DNA of 44,905 bases. It comes from Rhodococcus rhodnii NBRC 100604. GTDB taxonomy: Bacteria > Actinomycetota > Actinomycetes > Mycobacteriales > Mycobacteriaceae. The DNA lies in NCBI RefSeq assembly GCF_001894925.1, contig NZ_BCXD01000029.1, forward strand, positions 1 to 44,905, in the 5' to 3' direction. The notes beneath the pieces were generated by a model that saw only the letters and a program-made list of their open reading frames with translations, was not told the origin of the DNA and ran no database searches. Of this stretch, positions 32,545 through 42,610 are shown in pieces. The first letter of the stretch is position 1. Every line of letters begins with the position of its first letter. The translations under genes were made by a program, and so were the position numbers.

Positions 32545-33015
32545 TCAGACCGGAGGGCGGAGTCGCTGCTCGGTTGCGACGCGGTGCATCACACAGTGCA
32601 CGCCGTCGTCTGCAGCGACCGGTGCGCATCCGGCATCCGGCAGCGGAGTGGCGCGTTCAGGCACATCGCCCGTGCGGGGTACGGACTGCGGATTCGTATG
32701 CTGCTCGGGCGCCGCCGACGGCACGAGCGGCGGCACCTCGTGATTCCACGTGCCCAGGCCGGTCGGGTCGGTGAACAACCGCGGACTCTCGCTGCCGTCC
32801 CACTCGCTGCCGTCCCACAGATCGGCGTCGAGGATCGAGTGATCCGCGATGCCGTCGCCGTCGGAATCCCACATCATGTCGTCGAGCAGACCGTCGCCGT
32901 CGAAGTCGAGGCGCACGGCCGGGAAGCCTGCGAACTCCGTATCGGCAGGGGAGTGCCACACGGTGGGCTCACCGATCCCGGTTCCGAACGCGTACTCGAC
33001 GATGTGGGGGTCCAT
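32545..33015 (-). CDS. EF-hand/dockerin-like calcium-binding protein
   Basis: Acidic protein of 156 residues. The core is VRLDFDGDGLLDDMMWDSDG followed by DGIADHSILDADLWDG, two DxDxDG-type calcium loops. FTDPTGLGTWNHEVPP then ends the conserved part. Similar short proteins occur widely in mycobacteria and rhodococci, often misnamed pullulanase; no glycosidase domain is present. The C-terminal third is Pro-rich and unlikely to be folded. ATG 33015 lies very close to a GGAGG sequence, so the spacing is poor; no better start is seen. It lies 40 bp behind modC on the same strand and may be read through from it. Confidence 0.65.
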   Translation of the reverse strand: MDPHIVEYAFGTGIGEPTVWHSPADTEFAGFPAVRLDFDGDGLLDDMMWDSDGDGIADHSILDADLWDGSEWDGSESPRLFTDPTGLGTWNHEVPPLVPSAAPEQHTNPQSVPRTGDVPERATPLPDAGCAPVAADDGVHCVMHRVATEQRLRPPV

Positions 33016-33055
33016 ACCCTCCTTCGACGCAGTGACGACCGAATCGGTTCCCCGG

Positions 33056-34162
33056 TCACCCCGCCGCAGGATGAACCGCGACCTCCGTCGCCTTGACCGA
33101 GAGCCAGACCTGCGCCTCGGGGACGAGTTCGAGTTCGGTCGCCGCCGCAGCCGTGACCTCGGCCGCGATCTCACCGATGCCGTCGACCGTGCTGCGGATC
33201 GTGACGAATCCCGCGTGCGTCGTCACGCTGCGCACGCTCGCCGCGAACACGTTGCGCGGACTGCCGTGCGGCGCATCGCGATACACCGACACCGCACGCG
33301 GCGCGAACACCGCGACCGCCTGCTCGCCGGGCCCCGGTGCGCGGCTCGTGTCGCCCACCACCTCACCACCGGCGACCGCCCGCACCCCTGTCTCCGTCGC
33401 GACGCCTTCCACGAGGTCGAGTCCCGCGAGGCTCGCCGCGAATCCGCTGCGCGGCGCGGTGAGGACGTCGTGCACCGAACCGCGCTCGACGACGCGCCCG
33501 CCGTCGATCACCGCGACCTCGTCGGCCAGGGCGAGCGCATCGAGCACGTCGTGCGTCACGACGACAGCCATCCGCTGCTCACGCCGCAGCACCGACGCGA
33601 GCAGCGTGCGCAGCATCGGCGCCGTCTCGACGTCGAGAGCCGCCATCGGTTCGTCGAGCAGCAGCAGGTGCGGGTCCGCGGCGAGAGCGCGCGCGAGCGC
33701 GACCCGCGCGGCCTGCCCACCGGACAGCGCGCTGGGACGACGGGTCGCGAACTCCGCCGCATCCACCGCATCGAGCAGACGATCGGCGATCCCGCGGGCC
33801 TCACGCCGCGACCGTCCCGCACTACGCGGTGCGAACTCGACGTTCGCGCGCACGTCGAGATGAGGGAACAGCAGCGGATCCTGCGCGAGCAACGCCACGC
33901 GCCGGCGATGCGCCGGAACGACGACACCCGACGCAGTGTCGGTCAGGACCCGGCTGCCCACCCGGACGTAGGCCTCCTCCGGACGCAGAACACCCGAGAT
34001 GCCGCCGAGCACAGTCGATTTGCCCGCGCCGTTGGGTCCGAACACGGCGAGCACCCGGCCGGGCGCGAGATCGAGACTCACGTCGACGCCGCGCTCGGGC
34101 ACGACGATCCGCGCCTGCAAGCCGTCACCGCTCTCGGGCTCGCCCCGCGACGCGGCCGTCAC
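33056..34162 (-). CDS. modC: Molybdate ABC transporter ATPase
   Basis: ATP-binding protein of 368 residues. Walker A is [20 protein letters not shown], the signature is [20 protein letters not shown], and Walker B is [14 protein letters not shown], followed by the H-loop [13 protein letters not shown]. The C-terminal 130 residues form a Mop/TOBE molybdate-binding domain ([33 protein letters not shown]). GTG 34162 overlaps the modB stop as GTGA. It energises molybdate import through ModB. Confidence 0.94.
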   Translation of the reverse strand: MTAASRGEPESGDGLQARIVVPERGVDVSLDLAPGRVLAVFGPNGAGKSTVLGGISGVLRPEEAYVRVGSRVLTDTASGVVVPAHRRRVALLAQDPLLFPHLDVRANVEFAPRSAGRSRREARGIADRLLDAVDAAEFATRRPSALSGGQAARVALARALAADPHLLLLDEPMAALDVETAPMLRTLLASVLRREQRMAVVVTHDVLDALALADEVAVIDGGRVVERGSVHDVLTAPRSGFAASLAGLDLVEGVATETGVRAVAGGEVVGDTSRAPGPGEQAVAVFAPRAVSVYRDAPHGSPRNVFAASVRSVTTHAGFVTIRSTVDGIGEIAAEVTAAAATELELVPEAQVWLSVKATEVAVHPAAG

Positions 34163-34950
34163 GACCGCTCCGGCGCGAAAGCACGCGAGAACACGACGAT
34201 CACGGCCGCGACCACCACCAGCAGCAGCGACAACGCCACCGCCGCATCGGGATCCGTCTCACGCTGCAGATAGATCTCGAGCGGCAGCGTGCGAGTGACG
34301 CCCTGCAGACTGCCGGCGAACGTCAGCGTCGCGCCGAACTCGCCGAGCGAGCGCGCGAACGCGAGCACGGCGCCCGAAACGAGACCCGGCAGGACGAGCG
34401 GCACCGTGACCCGCCGGAACACCGTCGTCGGCGACGCTCCCAGCGTCGCGGCGACGACGTCGTAACGGCGACCGGCCGTCCGCAACGCACCCTCGAGACT
34501 CAGCACAAGGAACGGCAACGACACGAACGACTGCGCGAGAACCACTGCGACGGTGGTGAACGCGATGGAGATGCCCGCGGCCTCGAGGTGCTCGCCGACG
34601 AGCCCGCGCCGTCCGAACGTGTAGAGCAGCGCGATACCGCCGACGACCGGCGGCAACACGAGCGGCAGCAGCACGAGCGATCGCACCACCGACATGCCTC
34701 GACGCTGCGACCGCGCGAGGACGGACGCGAGCGGAACACCGAACACGATGCATACGACCGTGCTGGCGAGCGCCGTCCGCACACTCAACACCAGTGCGTC
34801 CAGCGAACTGTCGCTCGTGACGAGTTCACCGAACCGGCTCCAGTCCACCGTCGCGAGCATCGCGACGAGCGGCAGAATCACGAACAGCGCCGCCACCGCG
34901 GCGGGCACGTACACCCACCGCGGCAGTCCCGACGGCACCACCGCAGCCAC
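34159..34950 (-). CDS. modB: Molybdate ABC transporter permease
   Basis: Permease of 263 residues with about five to six helices. The conserved cytoplasmic EAA loop reads [20 protein letters not shown] followed by [20 protein letters not shown], typical of ModB/CysT permeases. [20 protein letters not shown] is another family block. The GTG at 34950 shares one base with the modA stop (TAGTG); GTG codons a few positions later are alternatives. It is the membrane channel of the ModABC importer. Confidence 0.93.
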   Translation of the reverse strand: MAAVVPSGLPRWVYVPAAVAALFVILPLVAMLATVDWSRFGELVTSDSSLDALVLSVRTALASTVVCIVFGVPLASVLARSQRRGMSVVRSLVLLPLVLPPVVGGIALLYTFGRRGLVGEHLEAAGISIAFTTVAVVLAQSFVSLPFLVLSLEGALRTAGRRYDVVAATLGASPTTVFRRVTVPLVLPGLVSGAVLAFARSLGEFGATLTFAGSLQGVTRTLPLEIYLQRETDPDAAVALSLLLVVVAAVIVVFSRAFAPERS

Positions 34951-35729
34951 TACGGCGCCGCGAATCCGGCTTCGTCCAGGACGGCACGACCCTCCGAGCC
35001 GTTCACGAGATCGACGAACTGCTGCGCGAGTTCGGCATCCGCAGCGTCCGAGAGCGTCGCGATCGGGTAGACGTTGACTGCGTTCGACGACTCGGGGAAC
35101 GGAACCTCCGTCACGGCGTCGCCCGCGCCCGCGGCGTCGGTGACGTACACCAGCCCTGCGTCGGCCTGCCCGCTCGTGACCTTGCCCAGCACATCGGTGA
35201 CCGCGGATTCCTCGCTCACCGGAGACAGTTCGACGCCGGTTCCTTCCTCGACCTTCTGGGTCGCCGAGCCGCACGGAACCTGCGGCGCGCACGTCACGAC
35301 GAGCAGGCCGTCGCGCTGCAGATCCGCGAACGACGCGATGCCCTCGGGATTGCCCGGTGCCGTCACGATGGTGAGGGTGTTCGACGCGAACGCGACCGGT
35401 TCGCCCGAGACGAGCCCGGCATCGGTCACCTTCGCCATGTTCTTCTCGTCGGCCGACGCGAAGACGTCGGCGGGCGCGCCCTGCTGGATCTGCGCCGCGA
35501 GATCGGACGATCCCGCGAACGACAGTTGGACGTCGACGCCCTCGTGCTGGGCCTCGAACGTCTGCTCGAGTTCGGTGAACGTATCGGTGAGCGACGCCGC
35601 CGCGAAGACCGTCAGCACGCGGGTGCCGTCGCCCTCGGCGGCCGGCTCGGCCTCACCGCCACCCCCGCACGCCGCGAGCAGCAGGGCTGCTCCGGCCAGG
35701 GGGACGAGTGCTGCGCGGCGATGCGCCAT
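34950..35729 (-). CDS. modA: Molybdate-binding lipoprotein
   Basis: Substrate-binding protein of 259 residues. The lipobox LLLAAC places the acylated cysteine at residue 21. The oxyanion-binding segments are [18 protein letters not shown] and [20 protein letters not shown] followed by [10 protein letters not shown], as in ModA. ATG 35729 has GAGGAG about 9 nt upstream. It is lipid-anchored outside the membrane and hands molybdate to ModB. Confidence 0.95.
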   Translation of the reverse strand: MAHRRAALVPLAGAALLLAACGGGGEAEPAAEGDGTRVLTVFAAASLTDTFTELEQTFEAQHEGVDVQLSFAGSSDLAAQIQQGAPADVFASADEKNMAKVTDAGLVSGEPVAFASNTLTIVTAPGNPEGIASFADLQRDGLLVVTCAPQVPCGSATQKVEEGTGVELSPVSEESAVTDVLGKVTSGQADAGLVYVTDAAGAGDAVTEVPFPESSNAVNVYPIATLSDAADAELAQQFVDLVNGSEGRAVLDEAGFAAP

Positions 35730-35775
35730 CGGTCTTTCTCCTCGGTTGGTGAAGCGTCGGTGTGCGAGTGGATGT

Positions 35776-36171
35776 TCAGCTGGGGGTCTCGACGATGACG
35801 GTGGTCGACTTGACGACCGCGACGGCGACGCTGCCCGGCTCGAGCCCGAGCTCGCGGACCGCCTCGCTGCTCATGAGCGAGACGATGCGGTGCGGTCCGC
35901 ACTGCATCTCGACCTGGGCCATGACGGTGTCGGCCACGACGTCGGTCACGATCCCCGTCAGCCGGTTGCGTGCCGAACTCGCCGCGCCGATCAGGTCGGG
36001 CGCGGCCGGTGCGTTCGCGCGCGCGAACGCCGCGAGCGCCGCGCCGTCGACGACCTTGCGGCCCGACTCGTCCTTGTCGGCGTGCAGGCTGCCCTGATCG
36101 ACCCATCGGCGCACGGTGTCGTCGCTGACGCCCAGCAGGCGGGCGGCATCACGAATCCGTATCTGCGTCAC
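35776..36171 (-). CDS. Molybdopterin/molybdate-binding regulator with HTH and Mop domain (MopI-type)
   Basis: Protein of 131 residues. The N-terminus is an excisionase/MerR-like helix-turn-helix: IRIRDAARLLGVSDDTVRRW followed by VDQGSLHADKDESGRKVV. The C-terminal half is a single Mop/TOBE domain: RNRLTGIVTDVVADTVMAQV, then CGPHRIVSLMSSEAVRELGL and VAVAVVKSTTVIVE. I chose GTG 36171 because a TATAGT -10 element overlaps the in-frame GTG at 36180, which makes a leaderless start at 36171 likely. It lies 46 bp ahead of modA and probably tunes that operon to molybdate supply. Confidence 0.85.
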   Translation of the reverse strand: MTQIRIRDAARLLGVSDDTVRRWVDQGSLHADKDESGRKVVDGAALAAFARANAPAAPDLIGAASSARNRLTGIVTDVVADTVMAQVEMQCGPHRIVSLMSSEAVRELGLEPGSVAVAVVKSTTVIVETPS

Positions 36172-36178
36172 ATCGAGC

Positions 36179-36184
36179 ACTATA
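36179..36184 (-). promoter_or_regulatory. -10 element (TATAGT) of the mop-modABC operon
   Basis: TATAGT on the minus strand ends 7 nt before the GTG at 36171, so the transcript would begin at the start codon. The -35 region is weak. It fits in the 60-bp gap behind the nitrate reductase gene. Confidence 0.6.
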
Positions 36185-36231
36185 GGTCAGTAGACGCGGT
36201 TACGCTCCTCTTGTTCGCCCGCTCGTGCGGT

Positions 36232-39200
36232 TCAATAGACGTCGCGCACGTACCGGTGCTCGGCGGCGAGCTGCTCGACGTATCGTGCCGCTTCGTCGGG
36301 GCTGCGGCGCCCGTGCGTGCTCACGATCTCGACGAGCGTGTCGTCCACATCGCGTGCCATGCGCGCCGCGTCACCGCACACGTAGACGTGCGCGCCCTGG
36401 TCGATCCACGACCAGAACCGGGACCCGTTCTCCCGCATCCGATCCTGGACGTACACCTTGCGACGGCCGTCCCGCGAGAAGGCGGTGTCGAGCCGCGCGA
36501 GCGAGCCGTCGCCGAGCATCTCGTGCAGTTCGTCACGGTAGTAGAAGTCGGTCGCCTCGTGCTGCTCGCCGAAGAACAGCCAGTTGCGGCCGCGATGACC
36601 GCGCGCCCGCCGATCGTGGAGGAACGCCCGGAACGGCGCGACACCCGTCCCCGGCCCGATCATGATCGTCGGCGTGGCCGACTCCGCGGGCGGAACGAAG
36701 TGCTTCGTGGGGGTGACGAACACCGGAACGTCCCCGCAGACGCGGTCGGCGAGATAGCTCGACGCCACACCGCCCCGGCGGCGGCCATCGTGCTCGAAGC
36801 GCACGACCGAGACCGTGACCTCGACGTTCCGGGGATCCGTGCGGGGGCTCGACGAGATCGAGTACATGCGCGGCGTCAGCGCGGGCAGCACCGCCAGCCA
36901 CTCCTCGAGCTCCGCACGGACGCGATGCTCGCGCAGGACGTCCATCGCCTGCCGGCCCCACAGCCACGCGTCGAGGGCCGTCGTGTTGCCGCGCCGCAGC
37001 AGGCGGCCAAGCGTCTCGTCGCCCGTCCGCTCCTGAACGAACCGCAGCAGCGCGGGCGTGACGCGCGTGATGTCGAGACGCTCTGCGAGGACCTCCCGCA
37101 ACGGGCGGTCGTGCTCTGCGACGGCGGATCCGCCGTCGAGACCCGTGACGCCCAGCCACTCGTCGACCACCTCGGGACAGTTACTCGGCAGCACGCCCAG
37201 AGCGTCGCCTGCGGCGTACTCGACGTCGTCGCCGAACCGGAATGCGAAGCGTCGTACATCCTTCGCCGACCCCGAACCGCTGAGCCGCGACGACGCGACG
37301 AGCTGTGCGCGTGCGGGATTCGTGCGGCTGCCGAGCCGGGCAGGCGCGGTGGGCGCGTCTGCGAGCGACGGCGCATCGACCGTTCCGAGGGCGGACAGGA
37401 CGTCGGTGAGCCAGCGCGACGCCGTGTGCTCGTGGTCGGGTTCGCAGTCGGCCCGCTCGGCGAGCCGCGTCGCGCCCAGTTCCGCGAGCCGGGCATCGAC
37501 CCGCCGGCCGTGCCCGCAGAAGTTGGTGTAACTCGAATCACCCAGCGCAAGAGTCGAATACCGCAGTTCCGTGAGATCGGGTGCGCCGTCGGCGGCCAGC
37601 GAACGCCAGAGCGCCGCACCGTTGTCGGGAGCGTCGCCCGTCCCGAAGGTACTCGTGACGACGAGAAGCGTCCCGCGCGCGGACAGTTCGTTCGCGCCGA
37701 GTTCCGCCATGTCCACCGCCGCGGCCGAGTGTCCCGCACCGGTGAGCACGGCCGCACACCGCTGCGCGAGCTGCTCCGCCGTCCCCGTCTGCGACGCCCA
37801 TGCGACCGTCACCTCGGGGAGCGACTCCCGCACGGTGGCCGGAGCCGCTGTCCGCGGCGCCTTCTCGACCAGCCGCACCCCGACGGCGCACACCTTGAAC
37901 TCGGGCTGCAGCGACTGCGGGTCGACGGCGTCGTTCGTGACGGCGTTGATCGCCGTGTACTCGCCGAACGAGTCGTTCCAGTGCATCGGCGCGAAGATCG
38001 TTCCCTCACGCATCCGGTCGGTGACGACGGCAGGCAGCACGGCGCGCCCACGGCGGGACGCGACCTCGACCCGATCGCCCTCCTCGATGCCGTGGCGCTC
38101 GGCGTCGACGGGGGAGATCTCGACGAACGGCCCAGGAGCGAGCTTCTCGAGCTTCGCGACGCGGCCGGTCTTGGTACGCGTGTGCCACTGGTGCTGGACG
38201 CGTCCCGTGTCGAGGACGAGGGGGAAGTCGTCGTCCGGCAGCTCCGCGGACGGCAGGTGGGGACGCGGGTGGAATCGCGCCCGTCCGCTCGGCGTCGCGA
38301 ACGCGAGCGCGGGCCGCGAGCCGTCCTCGCGCGTCACCCGCGTGCGACTCACGCCGTCGTTGCGATACCGAATCGGGTTGCGCGCAGCGCCGTCCGGTGC
38401 CACCGGCCACTGCACGGGGCCACCGCGCAGGCGGTCGTACGATGCGCCGCGCAGGTCGTAGCCCGTCGCCGGATTGTGTGCCCGCGCGAGCTTGTCGAAG
38501 ACGGCCGATGCGTCGGGGTGACCGAACCCGGCGTCGTACCCCATCTCGCGCGCCACTCGGGCGATGATCTCCCAGTCGGGCAGCGCATCGCCCGGCGGCG
38601 GAACCGCCCTAGGCAACAGCGACAGCGACCGCTCCGAATTGATCGACACCCCTTCGGCTTCCGACCACATCGCCGCCGGAAGCACCACGTCGGCGTAGTG
38701 CGTCGTCTCCGTCTCCCGGTACGCGTCCTGCACGACGACGAACTCCGCCGCCTCGAGACCTTCGATCACGGTCGACCTATTCGCCACGCTCGCCACCGGA
38801 TTGGTGCAGATCACCCACACCGCCTTGACGACGCCGTCGCGCAACTTCTCGAACAACTCGACGGTGCCGCCACCCGCCTGCGTCCCGATGGTGCCCGGCG
38901 GCAGCTCCCACAGGTCCTCGACGAACACGCGATCGTCGGCGTCGAGGACCGAACGTTGGCCCGGCAGGCCCGGCCCCATGTACCCCATCTCGCGGCCGCC
39001 CATGGCGTTCGGCTGCCCCGTCAGCGAGAGCGGACCGCTGCCGCGGCGGCAGATCGCGCCCGTCGCGAGATGCAGGTTCACCAGCGCGTTCGTGTTCCAC
39101 GTCCCGTGCGTGCTCTGGTTGAGGCCCATCGTCCAGCACGACGTCCACTCGCCCGCGGTGCCGATCCACTCGGCCGCCGTCCTGATGTCGTCGGCCGACA

Positions 39201-40044
39201 GTCCCGTGACCGCTGCCACCGCCTCCGGCGTGTAGTCGGCGAGGAACTCGGGCATGCCGTCCCAGCCCTCGGTGTGCTCCGCGACGAAGTCGTCGTCGAC
39301 GTGACCGTTCGCGACGATCTGCTGCAGCAGCGCGTTGAGCAGTGCCAGATCCGTGCCCGGCGCGATCTGCAGAAACAGATCGGCCTTCTCCGCCGTCGCC
39401 GTGCGGCGCGGATCCACGACGACCAGCTTCGCACCCTGTGCGACCCGATCCATCATGCGCAGGAACAGAATCGGATGGCAGTCCGCCATGTTCGAGCCGA
39501 TCACGAAGAACACGTCGGCATGATCGAGATCGTCGTACGAACCGGGCGGCGCGTCCGACCCGAGCGACTGCTTGTATCCCGTGCCCGCACTCGCCATGCA
39601 CAGCCGCGAGTTGGATTCGATCCAAGGCGTCCGCACGAAACCCTTCGCGAGCTTCGTGACGAGGTACTGCGCCTCGAGAGTCATCTGGCCCGACACGTAG
39701 AAGGCGACGGCCTCCGGCCCGTGCTCGTCGACGATCGCCCGCAGCCGCGATCCTGTCTCCGCGATCGCGGCGTCGAGTGGCACCGGCCGGGGTTCCTCCC
39801 CGCGTTCGGCGCGCCGCAGCGCCGTCGTCGCGCGGCCGTCGCCCGCCAGCATCTCCGCGCTCGTCGCGCCCTTCGTGCAGAGCCGGCCCCGGTTCGCCGG
39901 GTGCTCCGTATCACCTCGTACGCCCAGGACGCGGCGCACGCCGTCCCGCACGCCGACGTCGAGAAGCATTCCGCACCCGACACCGCAGTACGAGCAGGCC
40001 GTGCGTACCACCTCGGTCCGTTCCACCGCAGTCACACACCCCAT
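36232..40044 (-). CDS. Fused assimilatory nitrate reductase and sulfite-reductase-type flavoprotein
   Basis: Protein of 1270 residues with two enzymes in one chain. Residues 1-720 are a molybdopterin oxidoreductase: a 4Fe-4S motif with C17, C20, C24 and C56, the bis-MGD region ([40 protein letters not shown]) and a dinucleotide-binding C-terminal part from about 601. A flavodoxin domain starts near 744 ([18 protein letters not shown]). An FAD/NADPH module follows from about 905 to the end ([53 protein letters not shown]). This lets NADPH drive nitrate reduction to nitrite without a separate electron donor. Such fusions are known in rhodococci and relatives. ATG 40044 or GTG 40035 is the start. 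The molybdate importer next door supplies its metal. Confidence 0.92.
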   Translation of the reverse strand: MGCVTAVERTEVVRTACSYCGVGCGMLLDVGVRDGVRRVLGVRGDTEHPANRGRLCTKGATSAEMLAGDGRATTALRRAERGEEPRPVPLDAAIAETGSRLRAIVDEHGPEAVAFYVSGQMTLEAQYLVTKLAKGFVRTPWIESNSRLCMASAGTGYKQSLGSDAPPGSYDDLDHADVFFVIGSNMADCHPILFLRMMDRVAQGAKLVVVDPRRTATAEKADLFLQIAPGTDLALLNALLQQIVANGHVDDDFVAEHTEGWDGMPEFLADYTPEAVAAVTGLSADDIRTAAEWIGTAGEWTSCWTMGLNQSTHGTWNTNALVNLHLATGAICRRGSGPLSLTGQPNAMGGREMGYMGPGLPGQRSVLDADDRVFVEDLWELPPGTIGTQAGGGTVELFEKLRDGVVKAVWVICTNPVASVANRSTVIEGLEAAEFVVVQDAYRETETTHYADVVLPAAMWSEAEGVSINSERSLSLLPRAVPPPGDALPDWEIIARVAREMGYDAGFGHPDASAVFDKLARAHNPATGYDLRGASYDRLRGGPVQWPVAPDGAARNPIRYRNDGVSRTRVTREDGSRPALAFATPSGRARFHPRPHLPSAELPDDDFPLVLDTGRVQHQWHTRTKTGRVAKLEKLAPGPFVEISPVDAERHGIEEGDRVEVASRRGRAVLPAVVTDRMREGTIFAPMHWNDSFGEYTAINAVTNDAVDPQSLQPEFKVCAVGVRLVEKAPRTAAPATVRESLPEVTVAWASQTGTAEQLAQRCAAVLTGAGHSAAAVDMAELGANELSARGTLLVVTSTFGTGDAPDNGAALWRSLAADGAPDLTELRYSTLALGDSSYTNFCGHGRRVDARLAELGATRLAERADCEPDHEHTASRWLTDVLSALGTVDAPSLADAPTAPARLGSRTNPARAQLVASSRLSGSGSAKDVRRFAFRFGDDVEYAAGDALGVLPSNCPEVVDEWLGVTGLDGGSAVAEHDRPLREVLAERLDITRVTPALLRFVQERTGDETLGRLLRRGNTTALDAWLWGRQAMDVLREHRVRAELEEWLAVLPALTPRMYSISSSPRTDPRNVEVTVSVVRFEHDGRRRGGVASSYLADRVCGDVPVFVTPTKHFVPPAESATPTIMIGPGTGVAPFRAFLHDRRARGHRGRNWLFFGEQHEATDFYYRDELHEMLGDGSLARLDTAFSRDGRRKVYVQDRMRENGSRFWSWIDQGAHVYVCGDAARMARDVDDTLVEIVSTHGRRSPDEAARYVEQLAAEHRYVRDVY

Positions 40045-40071
40045 CGTGCGGGGGACACGTTTCGCATCGGA

Positions 40072-40163
40072 TGACACGCCGTGACACCGCGGTGACACCT
40101 CCCTCACGGCAGTGCCGAGCCGACGGTGAGGCGGCAGGTCACGGTGTTCGGCGAACCGGTCAC
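40072..40163. promoter_or_regulatory. GlnR-like GTnAC repeats between nitrate reductase and alcohol dehydrogenase genes
   Basis: TGACAC occurs at 40072, 40082 and 40093. GTGAC-N6-GTGAC (40081-40096) has the 11-bp half-site spacing of GlnR boxes. GGTCAC repeats at 40137 and 40158, 21 bp apart. GlnR or a related nitrogen regulator commonly controls nitrate reductase genes in this group. The GaAAC half of the consensus is poorly matched, so this is a candidate only. Confidence 0.35.
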
Positions 40164-40214
40164 ACGGCCTCTACCGGCCCGTTACCGTCGATTCCGAGGA
40201 AGGGAGAGCACGCC

Positions 40215-41246
40215 ATGACCACCATGAAGGCAGCCGTCGTCCACGCATTCACCGACCCCCTCGCCATCGACGACATCGACGTACCCGAACCGGGACCGCA
40301 CGAAGCGCTCGTCAAGGTCGACTACACGGGCGTGTGCCACACCGACCTCCACGCCGCCCACGGCGACTGGCCCGTCAAGCCGAGCCCGCCGTTCGTCCCG
40401 GGACACGAGGGCGTCGGGACCGTCGTCGCCGTCGGACCCGAGGTCACGCGGGTCAAGGAGGGCGATCTCGTCGGCAACGCGTGGCTGTGGAGCGCATGCG
40501 GCGAATGCGAATGGTGCGAGACGGGGTGGGAGACGCTCTGTCCCTTCCAGAAGAACGGCGGCTACTCCGTCGACGGATCGTTCGGCCAGTACATGCTCGT
40601 CGACTCCCGCTACTGCCCGATCATCCCCGACGGCGTCGAGGAAGCGGCCGTCGGACCCATCCTGTGCGCGGGTGTCACCGTCTACAAGGGAATCAAGGTC
40701 ACCGACACCAAACCCGGTGAGTGGGTGCTCATCTCGGGTATCGGCGGACTCGGCCACATCGCCGTCCAGTACGCCGTCGCGATGGGCAGGCGCGTCGCGG
40801 CCGTCGACGTCGAGGACGACAAGCTCGACCTCGCGCGCCGTCACGGCGCCGAGGTGACCGTCAACGCCCGCACCTCCGCCGACGCCGCCGAAGAACTGAA
40901 GGAGAAGACCGGCGGCGGCGTCCACGGCGCACTGGTCACCGCCGTCAACGCACACGCTTTCCCGCAGGCCGTCGGAGCACTGCGCCGCGGCGGCACCGTC
41001 TCGCTCGTCGGCCTGCCGCCCGACCAGTTCCCGCTCGACATCTTCACGACGGTCCTGTTCGGCCTCACCATCCGCGGGTCCATCGTCGGCACCCGCAAGG
41101 ACATGCAGGAGGCACTCGAGTTCTTCGCGCGCGGCAAGATCTCGCCGACCTACCAGGTCCGCCCACTCGCCGACATCAACGAGATCTTCACCGAGATGGA
41201 GAAGGGCGAAATCGAAGGACGCATGGTCATGGACATGAAGAGCTGA
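40215..41246 (+). CDS. Zinc-dependent alcohol dehydrogenase (AdhP type)
   Basis: Medium-chain dehydrogenase of 343 residues. The catalytic zinc site is in YTGVCHTDLHAAHGDWPVKP and PGHEGVGTVVAVG. The structural zinc site is CGECEWCETGWETLC. The NAD-binding motif is LISGIGGLGHIAVQYAVAMG with the acidic strand end AAVDVEDDKL, which favours NAD over NADP. It ends EIEGRMVMDMKS as in AdhP proteins. ATG 40215 follows an AGGGAG sequence. It oxidises primary alcohols or reduces aldehydes. It is divergent from the nitrate reductase gene. Confidence 0.95.
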   Translation: MTTMKAAVVHAFTDPLAIDDIDVPEPGPHEALVKVDYTGVCHTDLHAAHGDWPVKPSPPFVPGHEGVGTVVAVGPEVTRVKEGDLVGNAWLWSACGECEWCETGWETLCPFQKNGGYSVDGSFGQYMLVDSRYCPIIPDGVEEAAVGPILCAGVTVYKGIKVTDTKPGEWVLISGIGGLGHIAVQYAVAMGRRVAAVDVEDDKLDLARRHGAEVTVNARTSADAAEELKEKTGGGVHGALVTAVNAHAFPQAVGALRRGGTVSLVGLPPDQFPLDIFTTVLFGLTIRGSIVGTRKDMQEALEFFARGKISPTYQVRPLADINEIFTEMEKGEIEGRMVMDMKS

Positions 41247-41968
41247 GCGTCAGAAGGCGTCGGCCGCAACGCGCCGGTCGCCACCTCCTCGCATCACACT
41301 GTTCGCCTGTGGATGTTGCGTTGATTCGTGTACGCGCGGCATCCGCGGGCGCATGCTCATCCTGATCCAGGGCAACACCGGGCCGCCATCGGTACAACGC
41401 GGATCATGGCAGTGCGAACCGGTGGCCCTACGGTGGGCACAATCGACCAGAAACTGTCCCGGTACGGCATATCGATGGTTCGACGAGGAGAGCCGAGTCT
41501 CGAGCCTGGCCCCGGAGATGACTGCCGCTTTCCGGTGTTGGAATTGTTCTATCCCAACACGTTCAAACGATCTCAACCACTTCCGTTTTCGACCTTCGTC
41601 GCGCAGGTCTCCGCCAGGCGAGGATGGGCTTTGCAGGGGTTTCTGATCGTGGCGGCCACGTCGTCGTGTCCTATGCCCTGTGGCCCCTGGTCTTCGCGTG
41701 GGCGATCGGGGTACTTCTCGCTGCTCAGGGCGAGGCGCCTCATCGCTGCACTGACCTCTGAGGTGATCATTCCACGCAGGAAGGGCGACCGTCCGCGGGC
41801 TGATGCGGCCGATTCGGGATCAATGTAAACGACAGACGGTCGGCCTGCCGCGCGTGGGGGACTGCTCGCGTAGGGGTTCCGCGGCCGAGTCCTGCACCAC
41901 CGACGCGTCCGGTCCAGAACGCCTGGCCATCGTGAGGGGTGCGGCCGGCAACTGACGGCGGTGGCATC
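41247..41968. other. 722-bp stretch with little coding evidence
   Basis: Open frames here lack recognisable protein sequence and codon bias, and the composition is less GC-rich than the neighbours. The only item of note is a possible 45-residue membrane peptide at 41624-41761. No tRNA-like structure was recognised. Confidence 0.55.
41624..41761 (+). CDS. Possible small membrane protein
   Basis: Open frame of 45 codons starting MGFAGVSDRGG, with one strong hydrophobic helix (HVVVSYALWPLVFAWAIGVL) and a short tail with one cysteine. AGGCGAGG directly precedes the ATG, which is too close for an ideal ribosome site. It may be a real small protein, the remnant of a longer membrane protein, or chance. 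Confidence 0.25.
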   Translation: MGFAGVSDRGGHVVVSYALWPLVFAWAIGVLLAAQGEAPHRCTDL

Positions 41969-42610
41969 TCAGCGAGGGTCCGTCGTTGCGGAGACGGCGC
42001 CATCTCCGGACCGTAGGCGCACCGGTATGCCGGCGGGATCTTGCGGCACCTCGATGGTGCTTGTGCCCGTCGCCGAGAAGGCGTCCACCGCGTAATCGCC
42101 CGGGCCTGTGACCAGCGTGACGTCACCGTAGCGGGAGTTCAGATCGACGGGGGCACGGGTATCGTTCACCGTCAGATCGCCGAAATGCGAATTCCCCTGG
42201 ACGGCAGTCCCGTACGGGACGGCGATCTCGTACAGGGCGACGCAGGTGGGGCGGCCGACGGCGAATCTGTCGGGGCAACTCGCGCTGATCGTCAGACCGG
42301 ACCCGTTGGTGTCGATGCGTTCATCGGGCTCGTCGCCGTCGGTGAACTCGAAGGAGCGCCGTACCTCGATGTCGTCGCGGTCGGAGCCGATCACCCTCGC
42401 GCTCAGGGCCGCGGTGGTCACACCGACCTGTTTTGCTCCCACGTCATCGAAATCGAGTGTCACGACCGTGGTGCCACTGTAGCTGTCGTTCCGCTGTTCG
42501 TGACTCGTGGAATCGGCAGTGCAGCCGGCGAGCGCCACGGACGAGAGTGCCAGTGCCGCAACGCTGACGGAGAGGCGGAACTTCCGGGGTGCGGTTTCAA
42601 CGACGGGCAT
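41969..42610 (-). CDS. Lipoprotein with DUF4097-like (adhesin-type) beta-helix region
   Basis: Exported protein of 213 residues. The lipobox SSVALAGC puts the lipidated cysteine at residue 30. The rest has short beta repeats (YGTAVQGNSHFGDLTVNDT, NSRYGDVTLVTGPGDYAVDA) like DUF4097 proteins. ATG 42610 has AGGAG about 8 nt upstream and overlaps the permease gene by 14 nt, so it is translationally linked to the ABC transporter. Its role may be substrate capture or envelope sensing; not known. Confidence 0.75.
   Translation of the reverse strand: MPVVETAPRKFRLSVSVAALALSSVALAGCTADSTSHEQRNDSYSGTTVVTLDFDDVGAKQVGVTTAALSARVIGSDRDDIEVRRSFEFTDGDEPDERIDTNGSGLTISASCPDRFAVGRPTCVALYEIAVPYGTAVQGNSHFGDLTVNDTRAPVDLNSRYGDVTLVTGPGDYAVDAFSATGTSTIEVPQDPAGIPVRLRSGDGAVSATTDPR

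Noticed and set aside
32545-33015. Pullulanase, a common label for such proteins
   Set aside because: There is no glycoside hydrolase domain; only short DxDxDG repeats are visible.
35074-40074. Open frame of 1666 codons on the plus strand opposite modA, mop and the nitrate reductase
   Set aside because: It is the reverse-strand shadow of strongly identified genes, is very rich in Arg, and has no recognisable domain. Long empty frames are normal in DNA of this GC content.
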